Origin: Halomonas sp. UBA3074
Lineage (GTDB): Bacteria; Pseudomonadota; Gammaproteobacteria; Pseudomonadales; Halomonadaceae
Direction: 5' to 3'
Assembly (NCBI RefSeq): GCF_002366715.1
Contig: NZ_DFBS01000046.1
Span: forward strand, 1-64,000
DNA length: 64,000 nucleotides
The notes beneath the pieces were generated by a model that saw nothing but the letters and a program-made list of their open reading frames with translations, ran no database searches and was not told the origin of the DNA. The translations under genes and the position numbers were made by a program. Below are positions 25,408-33,823 of this stretch, piece after piece (within the stretch, counting starts at the first letter, position 1; each line of letters starts with the position of its first letter).

Positions 25408-25833
25408 TTAACTCCAATCCAATGGTTTTGCTAACACAAACCCCAGTACGCTAAGAATCGCCGCCAACGCGACGCACATTGCGGTCCAGTTGGCGGGTTT
25501 TACCCAGCGATAGTGGCCCGTTTCAAGTCGAAGTATTAACCAGCCGAAACAGCCATGCGCGGCCACCATTGCCACCACAGCGCCAAGCTTTAAGATCAGC
25601 CAGCCACCTAAAATGCCATTAATAAGAAACAGCAGCGTACCCGATGCAATCGCCACTAGGGCAGCAGGCGTCGCCACCGAGATATAAAAAAACCGCGGCA
25701 TGGGGGGCGTGCCCTGGGCAAAGCCAGAGTCTCGGCGAAGCTGCAGCGACTGGCTGAGCAAAGCGGGCAAATACAGCAGTGAGCCGCACCAGATCACGAG
25801 TGCGGCAATGTGAAGCAGTTTAAGCCAGGGCAT
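25408..25833 (-). CDS. CopD-family membrane protein
   Basis: A 141-residue integral membrane protein with four helices and an N-terminal 'LLHIAALVIWCGSLLYLPAL'. The 'HIAALVIWCG' motif with His and Cys in the first helix is typical of the CopD/HemJ-like superfamily, linked to copper uptake or heme synthesis. It converges on DUF2231. A role in copper or heme supply to the nearby oxidase is plausible but unproved. Confidence 0.75.
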   Translation of the reverse strand: MPWLKLLHIAALVIWCGSLLYLPALLSQSLQLRRDSGFAQGTPPMPRFFYISVATPAALVAIASGTLLFLINGILGGWLILKLGAVVAMVAAHGCFGWLILRLETGHYRWVKPANWTAMCVALAAILSVLGFVLAKPLDWS

Positions 25834-25911
25834 CGGGGCTTCCTTGCATTGCTTAAGGCGGCATTATTCCTGCCCTAACCTTAGACAAAACGCCGCACTC
25901 TGGCTAGCCGT

Positions 25912-26757
25912 TTAACTTACCTGGATCTCGTAACCTGTGAATTTGCGGAGGTTAATAACGCCGCTATCAAGCAGTAAATACTGGCCTTTGATGCCTTGAA
26001 GAACGCCTTCCACCCGCGGTTGTTTGTCAAAATTATGCGATACCACCTTTTTCGGAAAGACGCTGACGGGGTAGTGAAATGCTTGGGCAGGCTGTTCCAG
26101 AGTACGAATGGCATCTGCACCGTGGGTATCGCGCAATTGATCTAAGCCACTCGCTAATAGGGTAAGCAAACGATCTCGCTCAGCTGCTAAATCCATTGGC
26201 GTGACATCGCCCTTGAGCATCGCTCGCCAGTTGGTGCGATCGGCCACTTGCTCTTTAAACAGCATTTCGACAAAGCCGGACTGCTGGCGGGTATCGACCT
26301 CTAGGATGGGCAATGCCTGTATGGCGCCCTGATCCAGCCAGCGGGTAGGCATTTGGGTTTTGCGCGTAATGCCCACCTTTAGGCCAGAAGAGTTCGCCAA
26401 ATAAACGATATGAGGTTGAAAACAGTGCTTCTCGCCCCATTCGGGCTCACGGCAGGTGCCTTGGAAAAAATGACAGGTTTCAGGCTTCATTATGCAGGTG
26501 TCGCACTGGGCTAACCGCTTGAAGCAGGGATAACAGTGGCCTTGAGCAAAGCTCTTTTTCGTTGCCCGCCCGCAGTGAGTGCAGGCAATCGCCCCGGTCC
26601 ATTGCAGCGTAAGCGGCTCGCCGATACGCTCGTTGAGGGCAATGCGGTGCTCCCCTGCACGCAAGTGGTAAACCACCTGTTCGTCTTGGCGGCCCGGCAG
26701 CGCTGCCGCCATTTTGCTTAAACACCCTTGTGCTACTGCTTCAATCACGCGTGGCAT
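25912..26757 (-). CDS. DUF2797 protein with zinc-ribbon cysteines
   Basis: A 281-residue protein. Cysteine pairs 'CTHC', 'CYPC', 'CDTC' and later 'CHFF...C' in residues about 58-108 suggest bound zinc, and 'YLANSSGLKVGITRKTQMPTRWLDQGA' resembles a GIY-YIG-like fold as noted for DUF2797. Nucleic-acid binding is possible; no function is established. Its start overlaps the upstream YeaC-like gene by 17 bp, so the two are probably co-transcribed. Confidence 0.8.
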   Translation of the reverse strand: MPRVIEAVAQGCLSKMAAALPGRQDEQVVYHLRAGEHRIALNERIGEPLTLQWTGAIACTHCGRATKKSFAQGHCYPCFKRLAQCDTCIMKPETCHFFQGTCREPEWGEKHCFQPHIVYLANSSGLKVGITRKTQMPTRWLDQGAIQALPILEVDTRQQSGFVEMLFKEQVADRTNWRAMLKGDVTPMDLAAERDRLLTLLASGLDQLRDTHGADAIRTLEQPAQAFHYPVSVFPKKVVSHNFDKQPRVEGVLQGIKGQYLLLDSGVINLRKFTGYEIQVS

Positions 26758-27025
26758 CCCGCGCCAAACCCGCCATTTCAGGCGTAACGCCCGCGCCGCT
26801 GGCAGTAGCTCCGCAGGTTCGTTGCTCTAAATAACCCACGCGGCTCTCTTCCGGCACGTTATTCTCGGCTTCATAGCGCATCACGGCTTCCATACAAAGC
26901 TCGGTCTGCTCAGGCGTTAAGCGGCGCCCATCGGGCCATTTGCGCAGTGATACCGCCTGTTTCAGGCTTTCATAGATCGCCGGAGTCATCTGGTTGATCA
27001 TTTTATCAAACGTCATTTCGCTCAT
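26741..27025 (-). CDS. YeaC-family (DUF1315) protein
   Basis: A 94-residue soluble protein. 'TPAIYESLKQAVSLRKWPDGRRLTPEQTELCMEAVMRYEAEN' matches YeaC/DUF1315 over most of its length. Function unknown. It is co-directional with the rhomboid gene (10 bp behind its stop) and overlaps DUF2797. Confidence 0.85.
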   Translation of the reverse strand: MSEMTFDKMINQMTPAIYESLKQAVSLRKWPDGRRLTPEQTELCMEAVMRYEAENNVPEESRVGYLEQRTCGATASGAGVTPEMAGLARDATRD

Positions 27026-27035
27026 TACTGGCCTC

Positions 27036-27887
27036 TTAACGATTTTTCAAACGGCGGGATGAATAATACCAGCCGGTGATAAGCCCCACGAGTAGTCCAC
27101 CCAAATGCGCTTCATTGGCGACATTACCAAAGCCGACACTGCCTGCCATGTCTGTCATGGTGAACACCATCCACCCCAGCATGAAGACCACCAGCATTTG
27201 TGGCACGAAGAAACCGCTGCTAGGTACTCGGCGGGACATTAACCAAACATGCGCCAGCAGTGCATACACTACCCCTGACATCCCACCAAACAAGACAGTG
27301 CCCGTCAGGTATTGCGCGATATTCGCACCAATACCCGCCAAGACGAGCAGCATTAACATCGTAAGACTGCCCTGTCGCCCTTCAATCTGACGGCCGAAGT
27401 ACCACACCCACATCAAATTGAAAATTAAATGCATCCACCCAAAGTGCAGAAAGGCTGGCGATAGCAACCGCCAAACCTGTCCTGATGAGAGCGTTTGCGA
27501 CAGCGTACCGAACGCCAGCTCACCTCCTGAAAGGCCAATGGGCACGATGGTCAACGCCACAATCAGTTGATCGCCAAATATCGCTATTAGGGCAAAAACA
27601 ACAAGGCTCACCACTATCATCAGCGCAGTGACCGGCACATGTTTTAACATACTGACAGAGGCATTCATGGAGCGACGGCGCGGCTGCTTTTGTTGAATCT
27701 CGAGGGGTTCGCCCCGCCTCCAGCGCTCTACTAAAGCGGTCAGTTCATCTTGTTGACGTGGGTCAGCGATCCACAGCAACTGGCCATCGGCTTCATCGGT
27801 AATGCGGTGACCAATGCGGTGGTGCCAAAGCGCTTGGCGCAGTTGGCTTGTATCCGCGTGATCGGGCAAAAGCATCACTGGATGCAT
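27036..27887 (-). CDS. Rhomboid intramembrane serine protease, GlpG-like
   Basis: A 283-residue membrane protease that cleaves within or near membrane helices. The N-terminal cytoplasmic domain (1-70) precedes six helices. Catalytic Ser204 in 'GGMSGVVYAL' and His261 in 'ANEAHLGGLLVG' are present, as are 'HFGWMHLIFNLMW' residues (His148, His153, Asn157) of the oxyanion region. Physiological substrate unknown. Confidence 0.92.
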   Translation of the reverse strand: MHPVMLLPDHADTSQLRQALWHHRIGHRITDEADGQLLWIADPRQQDELTALVERWRRGEPLEIQQKQPRRRSMNASVSMLKHVPVTALMIVVSLVVFALIAIFGDQLIVALTIVPIGLSGGELAFGTLSQTLSSGQVWRLLSPAFLHFGWMHLIFNLMWVWYFGRQIEGRQGSLTMLMLLVLAGIGANIAQYLTGTVLFGGMSGVVYALLAHVWLMSRRVPSSGFFVPQMLVVFMLGWMVFTMTDMAGSVGFGNVANEAHLGGLLVGLITGWYYSSRRLKNR

Positions 27888-27968
27888 AACGTCCCTCTAA
27901 TCATTGTGCTAGCGGCTCGTGAACCGGAGCGGGTAATGGGTTACCAGCATTGGCACCAACAGACAGGC

Positions 27969-27997
27969 AAAAAAAAACCGGCGGTGGGGACCGCCGG
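27969..27997 (-). terminator. Rho-independent terminator of the NAD kinase-phosphatase transcript
   Basis: Stem CCGGCGGT (27978-27985) / ACCGCCGG (27990-27997) with a GGGG loop on the plus strand. The run of nine A at 27969-27977 becomes a T-run on the minus strand. Its upstream minus-strand flank TGATCCCTTGCTT (28005-28017) is shared exactly with the candidate sRNA at 32392-32519. Confidence 0.85.
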
Positions 27998-28111
27998 AGA
28001 ATAAAAGCAAGGGATCATTCAAGGGAACACTTACTCTGATAGCCGACAGCACGGTTAGTTCAGCCGTTTTTCAAAAAAAATGTAACGATATGTAATTTCA
28101 AAAACCGTTTA

Positions 28112-29098
28112 TCAATCGAAGTCCATTTCCCAAGCTTTGGGTAACGCCCGCTCTTCCTTAGGCACCTTAATCCAGACAAAGTGGTCGGCATTCAACACGC
28201 TTTCCCCACTCCAGCGATAGGCGACCAAGCGTCCATACTTAACGGCACTATAGTCCAGGCAAGCGATATTGCTGGCGGGAAGCGCCGGTATCCCCTCACA
28301 CCAATAATGACCAATAAAGAGAGGCGGCTGTTCTGGCCCATAATAACTCAACTGCTGGCGTTCTTCGTTGGAAAGCACTTGCGTCTCAAGATCGCCGGGC
28401 AAATTATCGGGCTGGAAAACGACATCGCCCCACTGCTGTGGATCTTTGGCCCAGAAATGGGCGCGAAAGCTTTTACGCGTAAACCCATCGCCTGAATGTA
28501 TCGCTATTCCTTCGGGCAGTGATACGTGGGGCCCACGGGTGAGCCGATCCAAAATCTTGTATGCCTGGGTACCGGGTTTAGTGGACTCGACCAAAAACGC
28601 GATATCCATGCATTGATCTGGGCGTCGCTGCTTAAACGCATCGATCAATGCCTGATCCCAACACGCGTGCACCACCCGGATGCCATCAATTTCAAGGCAG
28701 AGCGGTATGGTTTTAAACCACGCCAACGTATCTTCCCACTCGTTGGTGTAATCGCGATACTGCTCCAAAGTGTCTTGAATAATACGATTATGGCGTGGGG
28801 TGTGCTCACGCAGCCAGCGCTTATGACTGCCTGCAGGACCCGGGTGCGTATACGCCAGCGCATTGTATTCATGGTTGCCCATGACGATATAGGCTTCCCC
28901 CTGCTCTACCATTCGCCGTGCAATGGTGACCGCCAAACGGATACGCGGCCCACGGTCGATCAAGTCACCGAGGAAAATTACTTTTCGGCGGGGATGGCAA
29001 TAAACACCATTGCGCTGGTGATATCCCAACTTCTCGAGTAGTGCAGCCAGTGTTGCGCCACAGCCGTGGACATCACCAATCAGGTCATATCCTTCCAT
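28112..29098 (-). CDS. Metallophosphoesterase (PPP-like phosphatase)
   Basis: Starts at the ATG at 29098 (a TTG two codons earlier overlaps nadK). About 328 residues with the metal-binding motifs 'GDVHGCG' (8-14), 'GDLIDRGP' and 'GNHEYNAL' of the calcineurin-like/ApaH group. Substrate could be a phosphoprotein or a nucleotide such as Ap4A; the sequence does not decide. It starts 2 bp after nadK, so the two are co-translated or coupled. The strong terminator lies 115 bp behind its stop. Confidence 0.9.
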   Translation of the reverse strand: MEGYDLIGDVHGCGATLAALLEKLGYHQRNGVYCHPRRKVIFLGDLIDRGPRIRLAVTIARRMVEQGEAYIVMGNHEYNALAYTHPGPAGSHKRWLREHTPRHNRIIQDTLEQYRDYTNEWEDTLAWFKTIPLCLEIDGIRVVHACWDQALIDAFKQRRPDQCMDIAFLVESTKPGTQAYKILDRLTRGPHVSLPEGIAIHSGDGFTRKSFRAHFWAKDPQQWGDVVFQPDNLPGDLETQVLSNEERQQLSYYGPEQPPLFIGHYWCEGIPALPASNIACLDYSAVKYGRLVAYRWSGESVLNADHFVWIKVPKEERALPKAWEMDFD

Positions 29099-29100
29099 AC

Positions 29101-30012
29101 TCAATCCCCCAACCGATGGCTCCAGCCTAATTTGCTGCGCAGCACTTCATAAAAATTATGGCCGATAGGATGGACTAACTGCACACGCTCCGGCTTGCGG
29201 GTGATGACCAGTACATCATTAGGCTTCGCCACTGCCCGAGTTTGACCATCGCAACTGATATGCGGGTAGGACTGGTTAGTCTCTCCAATATGAATGCGAA
29301 TCTCGCTGGCAGCATCAATCACAATCGGCCGACTCGATAACGTATGGGGAAACATCGGCACTAGCGTTACCACATCGAGCTTGGGGTGCATGATGGGGCC
29401 GCCCCCTGACAGCGCATAGGCCGTAGAACCGGTAGGCGTAGCAACGATCAACCCATCGCTGCGCTGGCTGTAAACAAACTGACCATCTATAAACAGTTCG
29501 AATTCGATCATGCGAACCGCTTTGCCAGGATGCAGCACTACCTCATTCAAAGCATCGCCATTGCCGACCGCAACACCGTTGCGATAAAGCACGGCATCAA
29601 GCAAAAAACGTTGTTCGATTTCAAACTCGCCCGCCAGTACTTCACTGACACGTGTTTCCAATTCATCTGGCGAGATGTCGGTGAGAAAACCCAAGCGACC
29701 GCGGTTTACGCCTAAAATAAGCGTTCCACTTCGGCAAAGCGTACGCGCGGCCCCCAGTAAACTGCCATCGCCCCCTACCACGATGACCAAATCGCATAAC
29801 TCTCCCAGCATGCGCCGACTGGCTTCCGGTTGACCATGGTGGGGTAAGGCAGTGGCCGTGCGATCTTCCACCAACACTGAATACTCATGGGCAACCAAGT
29901 AAGTCACGAGACGCTGCAAGGAGTCGATTACTTTATCGCTGCCCAGCCGACCTATCAGCCCAATGGTTTTGAAAGGCCGGCCTGTTCGGCCGCTCGTGTG
30001 CGACAGAGGCAT
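29101..30012 (-). CDS. nadK: NAD kinase
   Basis: Phosphorylates NAD to NADP. 'GGDGS' at 80-84 (numbered from this start) and 'TPTGSTAYALSGGGP' are diagnostic. I choose the ATG at 30012 because it follows GGGAGAGG at a good distance and gives 303 residues, near the family's usual length. The frame is open to ATGs at 30123 and 30153, which would add 37 or 47 residues. That extension holds four in-frame 15-bp repeats (30034-30093), so it may be translated. First gene of the operon with the phosphatase. Confidence 0.88.
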   Translation of the reverse strand: MPLSHTSGRTGRPFKTIGLIGRLGSDKVIDSLQRLVTYLVAHEYSVLVEDRTATALPHHGQPEASRRMLGELCDLVIVVGGDGSLLGAARTLCRSGTLILGVNRGRLGFLTDISPDELETRVSEVLAGEFEIEQRFLLDAVLYRNGVAVGNGDALNEVVLHPGKAVRMIEFELFIDGQFVYSQRSDGLIVATPTGSTAYALSGGGPIMHPKLDVVTLVPMFPHTLSSRPIVIDAASEIRIHIGETNQSYPHISCDGQTRAVAKPNDVLVITRKPERVQLVHPIGHNFYEVLRSKLGWSHRLGD

Positions 30013-30033
30013 TGAGGCCTCTCCCTCTGTAGA

Positions 30034-30093
30034 ATCAGCATCTAAAGGCTTATCTTCAAAAGGCTCAGTCTTTAAAGACTCGGTCCTTAAAGG
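30034..30093 (-). repeat. 15-bp tandem repeat, four copies, at the 5' end of nadK
   Basis: Units at 30079-30093, 30064-30078, 30049-30063 and 30034-30048 read, if translated, PLRTE-SLKTE-PFEDK-PLDAD. The period of five codons suggests growth in a translated frame. Confidence 0.7.
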
Positions 30094-30186
30094 GTTGGCG
30101 TCGCGTGGTAAGGAGTTGCTCATGAGCCGGCTCTCGCTAACATAAGCCGCCATTATGGAGATACCTCACGTATCGGGCAAATACGC

Positions 30187-31056
30187 TTAGCTAACGGCCA
30201 CTTGCCGACGCTGGCACCACCAATGGTTCAACCATAGGGAAGCCACGATAATCAGCGCACCCAGCAACAGCCGTGGAATATCCGCATCGCGATTCCAGAT
30301 CACTAGATTAACGATTAACCCCGCGGGTACCAGGGCATTGTTCATGATCGCCAAGGTGCCCGCATCCACCCTGGTAGCGCCCTGGTTCCAAGCGAAGTAG
30401 CCAATGCCCGAGGCGACTAACCCCAGCCACGCCAGTACGCCCCACTGTAGCGATGTGGTCGGCAGTGCAGCGCTATTACCAAACAGTAAAAAAGTGGGTA
30501 GTGCCACCAGCATCGCGCCGATGAAAAACCAGCCGAATACGTTGTGCCACGCCAGCGAAGATGGCAAATCAGCGGCTAACCGACGATAGCCCACCTGCCC
30601 TATCGCAAAGCAGAGGTTAGCCCCTTGCACGACCAGAAAACCTGCCCAAAAACCGCTATCAACGCCGTCATAACGAATCACCCCAGCCCCGAGCACGGCT
30701 AGCAGGGCCGTCACCAGATAAATAGGCGTAAAGCGACCAAACAGCAGGTCATCCAGCAAGGCGATATAAATGGGCGTGAAGATAGTGAAAAGCAGCACTT
30801 CTGGGACTGACAGCAGTAAGAAGGACTGATAGAAGAAGGTGTACATGACGCCGAGTTGAATGGCCCCCAAGCCCATCAGTGCAAGCCGCTGCTTACCACG
30901 CAGGAGGCTGGGGCGTAAAAAGGGCAAAAACACTAGCATGGCAAGCGTTACCCGCATGAGCACAGCAAAGTAGCTGTCAACTTGACCGGCAAGGTAGACA
31001 CCTATTAGCGAAAAGGAGAACGCCCATAACGCAGTGACACCAATCAGATACCCCAT
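30187..31056 (-). CDS. DMT-superfamily (EamA) exporter
   Basis: A 289-residue protein from the ATG at 31056, which has GATGAGG upstream (the frame is open to 31128). Ten hydrophobic helices in two EamA halves, ending in a basic tail. 'SVPEVLLFTIFTPIYIALLDDLLFGR' is typical of the carboxylate/amino acid/amine transporter branch. Substrate unknown. It stands alone between nadK and the Pmp3-like gene. Confidence 0.85.
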   Translation of the reverse strand: MGYLIGVTALWAFSFSLIGVYLAGQVDSYFAVLMRVTLAMLVFLPFLRPSLLRGKQRLALMGLGAIQLGVMYTFFYQSFLLLSVPEVLLFTIFTPIYIALLDDLLFGRFTPIYLVTALLAVLGAGVIRYDGVDSGFWAGFLVVQGANLCFAIGQVGYRRLAADLPSSLAWHNVFGWFFIGAMLVALPTFLLFGNSAALPTTSLQWGVLAWLGLVASGIGYFAWNQGATRVDAGTLAIMNNALVPAGLIVNLVIWNRDADIPRLLLGALIIVASLWLNHWWCQRRQVAVS

Positions 31057-31144
31057 CGTAAACCTCATCTTATATATTAGTTTACGGGGATTATACGCAC
31101 CCAGGCGCCCCTGCCAAGCAGTAAACACTCATCATGTACATTGG

Positions 31145-31687
31145 TTAACGCCGCTGCAACCACCAAAGCGCATACACGATACCCGGCAGCCAGCCCAACA
31201 AGGTCAACAGCACCGCAATCCCTACTCGCTTCGGGCCAGCTTGTGTCAAGCCAAGGGCCAGGGGCGGCAGGAGTATTGCCAACGCGTAGTAAGCAAGCTT
31301 CAACGCGGCAGGTTCCGGCATCACTTGTTCTGGGCTAGTGGATGTTGTTTTTGACGTTGCCGCTGGGGACGCAATCGATACCACTTCAGGGGGTGGCGTG
31401 TAATGCTCTACTGGGCTGGCCGCCGGTGGTTTTGCAGCTTGAGCGGCACGCTCTTGAGCAAGTCGATGCGCCTCTTTATCGATTTTTTGCTCAAGGGTTT
31501 CAGACCCCTCCGCTAGATCATCGTGATGACGCTCCCAATCCTCCCAATCATGGGGCGTGCCCGACTTAGGCCGCTGGTGTCCAGAGCCTCGGGCCCGCTC
31601 CCAGGCTTTTTCTTCCAGCGTGTTAGGGCGGTCGGGATCACGGTCAACCCCAACGCCTTTGCGGTTTAAATACTCACGTGCATCCAT
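31145..31687 (-). CDS. Pmp3/YqaE-like membrane protein with long soluble N-terminus
   Basis: A 180-residue protein. The last 50 residues carry two helices and the Pmp3/YqaE pattern 'LLPPLALGL' and 'LLTLLGWLPGIVYALWWL'. The first 120 residues are charged, then Pro/Ala/Thr/Ser-rich and likely disordered. Standard Pmp3 proteins have only about 55 residues. Small members affect membrane potential and salt stress in yeast and plants; the role of the extension is unknown. AAAGGAGC is upstream of the start. Confidence 0.8.
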   Translation of the reverse strand: MDAREYLNRKGVGVDRDPDRPNTLEEKAWERARGSGHQRPKSGTPHDWEDWERHHDDLAEGSETLEQKIDKEAHRLAQERAAQAAKPPAASPVEHYTPPPEVVSIASPAATSKTTSTSPEQVMPEPAALKLAYYALAILLPPLALGLTQAGPKRVGIAVLLTLLGWLPGIVYALWWLQRR

Positions 31688-31930
31688 GGAAAGCTCCTTG
31701 GTGCCTAAATTAACGAGCGATTAAAGCGGTTAGAAAATTATCCGCGCCGATAATTCAGTACTTACAGCGTTGAATTAATAGAACGGGTAGAACAGCTACC
31801 CTGGGTCAAATCACCTACAGTGAAAGTGTCGATTCTACCTTAGCGTCTACAACATCAAACAATGAGAACGCATTGACGGTGAGCTTTACGCTGTCACAGC
31901 ATTGAGCACGATGAGCGAGGAGTGTCCAGA

Positions 31931-32338
31931 ATGAATAAAACAACCCCTAACATCGTTCGCGACATCATGTCCCGAGATTGCTACCGTGTCTCCCCCGAGG
32001 CCTCGATCACGACCTTAGCCAAGGGCTTGGCGCTGCATCGTTTGCCCGGCGCTCCTGTTGTGGACGCTGCCGACCGTTTAATCGGCTTTATTTCGGAACA
32101 GGATGTGCTGGGCCGTGTGCTTGATAGTATTTACCATGACGATGAGGCACCGCTGGTTAGAGAGTTGATGCGCCATGAAGTCCTCAGCGTTTCACCCAAT
32201 AAAAGTATTACTGATTTAGCCCAGGAAATGCGCGGCGCCAAGCCCAAAGTGTACCCAGTCGTTGAACAACAGCGGTTGATAGGCATCGTGACGCGGCGTG
32301 ATATCCTAATTGCGCTGCTGACGTTGCGCCGCCATTGA
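31931..32338 (+). CDS. CBS-domain-pair protein
   Basis: A 135-residue protein of two CBS motifs forming one Bateman module, from the ATG at 31931 with AGGAG at 31918-31922. 'IMSRDCYRVSPEASITTLAKGLALHRLPGAPVVD' and 'LMRHEVLSVSPNKSITDLAQEM' are the two repeats. Such modules bind adenosyl ligands and sense energy state. No partner domain is present. Function unknown. Confidence 0.88.
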   Translation: MNKTTPNIVRDIMSRDCYRVSPEASITTLAKGLALHRLPGAPVVDAADRLIGFISEQDVLGRVLDSIYHDDEAPLVRELMRHEVLSVSPNKSITDLAQEMRGAKPKVYPVVEQQRLIGIVTRRDILIALLTLRRH

Positions 32339-32391
32339 TCGCCACGCCAGACGGTTTTCATTCAAGGGCGTAGGGTGGTTAACAAGGCGCC

Positions 32392-32519
32392 AAAAAAAAC
32401 CGCTACTCAATGAGTAGCGGAAGCAAGGGATCAAAACAAAGAGCCAGAACAACAACTTTAGCGACTGCTATCGCGCTGTTGCCTGTACTTACTCAGACAC
32501 GCCGCAATTAAAAAGTTCG
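32392..32519 (-). ncRNA. Candidate small RNA with promoter and terminator
   Basis: On the minus strand a -35 box TTGACG (32549-32554) and a -10 box TTTACT (32526-32531) are 17 bp apart. About 125 bp downstream a terminator hairpin (arms CCGCTACT at 32400-32407 and AGTAGCGG at 32413-32420 on plus) ends in eight T. No minus-strand gene lies upstream that needs this terminator. The pre-terminator sequence TGATCCCTTGCTT and a GAGTAAGT motif (32487-32494) recur behind the phosphatase gene at 28005-28036. The start point is an estimate. Confidence 0.5.
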
Positions 32520-32548
32520 CAAAAAAGTAAAATTTTCGATCCACACGG

Positions 32549-32563
32549 CGTCAAGCGTATAAT
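32549..32563. promoter_or_regulatory. Overlapping divergent promoter elements
   Basis: The minus-strand -35 box TTGACG at 32549-32554 belongs to the candidate sRNA. A perfect plus-strand TATAAT at 32558-32563 is 43 bp before the small membrane gene at 32607, so the two promoters overlap. Confidence 0.45.
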
Positions 32564-32606
32564 TAATGAGCAATACGTTCATCGATGACGGCAAGGAGCT
32601 CAGCGA

Positions 32607-32966
32607 ATGGCGCTGTATATTTTGGTATTTGGGGTGTGCTTGCTGGTCATCGGCGCAGTGATGTTAGTATTAATGACCTCAAGTACGCCCCGCTACCGCA
32701 CCGAACCCAAGGATTTACTGGCTCTATTTGATAAAGCACTCAACAGCCAGGTAAGCGAAACCGAGTGGAATGCCATCATTGGCTACCCCATCCGGCACAA
32801 TGAGTACCTAGACGACATTAGGCGGCGTGCCGCGCATTTAATGGAGCAACACGGTAGGCGCTGGATGATTGCCCAGGGCAAACCGTTACTCAATCAGGAA
32901 GGCCAAGCAGAACTTCAGGCTCTTCGTGACCATTTGTCCGCCCATACGGCCCTCCGCCAGCAGTAG
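32607..32966 (+). CDS. Single-helix membrane-anchored protein of unknown function
   Basis: A 119-residue protein with one N-terminal membrane helix (about 3-24, 'YILVFGVCLLVIGAVMLVLM') and a soluble helical domain behind it. CAAGGAG lies 10 bp before the ATG. I do not recognise the family; no motif suggests a function. It precedes the AraC gene by 23 bp and may be co-transcribed with it. Confidence 0.65.
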   Translation: MALYILVFGVCLLVIGAVMLVLMTSSTPRYRTEPKDLLALFDKALNSQVSETEWNAIIGYPIRHNEYLDDIRRRAAHLMEQHGRRWMIAQGKPLLNQEGQAELQALRDHLSAHTALRQQ

Positions 32967-32989
32967 CTGGTGCGGTTTTGGAGACTGCT

Positions 32990-33823
32990 ATGCCGAGCAC
33001 CATTCGACAAATTCCTCTCGCCAGCGCTACGCAACATCATGCCCATGACTTTCACCAAATAGTCATTACGATGTGTGGCTCGTCAGAATTCGAGATCGAA
33101 GGGTTGGGCGGCCGCGTCAACGCGTTTTCGGGGTGTATCGTGCCCGCCAATCACGAACACTACTACTCGGGAAATGGCCACAACCGACAGTTGATTCTTG
33201 ACCTGCCGGAGGATGCCCCCGCACTGACTGGGGAAAACCGTGAGTTGGTAGCGCTATTTGATGCGCCGCGCTTTTTCGGGTTGGACAATGCACTGCGCCA
33301 CTATCTTGCCTTTATGGAAAGCGAGCTTGCTCAAGGGCTTGATACGTCTATCGACTCCTTTCAGCAAGACCGTTTAGCCGCCACTCTGTTAGGCTCGCTC
33401 AAAGCTAGGCTCGGCGCCGCCAACCATGCCAGCCAACAACGCCTCGACTTAACGCGCATCAATCGCTTTATTCGTCAGCACCTTGCCGATGAACTGCGGG
33501 TCGCCGATTTAGCGCGGCTGGCGTGTTTGAGTGAAGCCCATTTTTCTGACTGTTTCCGGGCCCAAACGGGGCTTTCTCCCTGGCAATACGTGAAGCGTCA
33601 ACGACTGAATGCGGCTCGCCAGCTGATTTTACAAAGCCGACTGCCGCTTACCGATATCGCCCTTCAAACCGGCTTTGCCAATCAAAGTGCCCTTTCTCAT
33701 GCGTTTCGACGCAGCTATGGGTTGTCGCCGCGTAAATTGCGCCAGGGCGATGGTCTGACCATAGCCTTTAGTGCACCAAACGCTTCCATGGGCCCGCTAG
33801 CAGGCCAACAAAAACTCTACTAA
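32990..33823 (+). CDS. AraC-family regulator, likely of proline use
   Basis: A 277-residue regulator from the ATG at 32990 with GGAG at 32980-32983 (a TTG four codons earlier is open). The N-terminal cupin-like domain contains 'HHAHDFHQIVITMCGSSEFEI'. The C-terminal double HTH has 'RVADLARLACLSEAHFSDCF' and 'LTDIALQTGFANQSALSHAF'. It lies 150 bp upstream of putA in the same direction. PutA here lacks the DNA-binding domain that autoregulates put in enterobacteria, so this gene is the best candidate regulator (inference). Confidence 0.85.
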   Translation: MPSTIRQIPLASATQHHAHDFHQIVITMCGSSEFEIEGLGGRVNAFSGCIVPANHEHYYSGNGHNRQLILDLPEDAPALTGENRELVALFDAPRFFGLDNALRHYLAFMESELAQGLDTSIDSFQQDRLAATLLGSLKARLGAANHASQQRLDLTRINRFIRQHLADELRVADLARLACLSEAHFSDCFRAQTGLSPWQYVKRQRLNAARQLILQSRLPLTDIALQTGFANQSALSHAFRRSYGLSPRKLRQGDGLTIAFSAPNASMGPLAGQQKLY

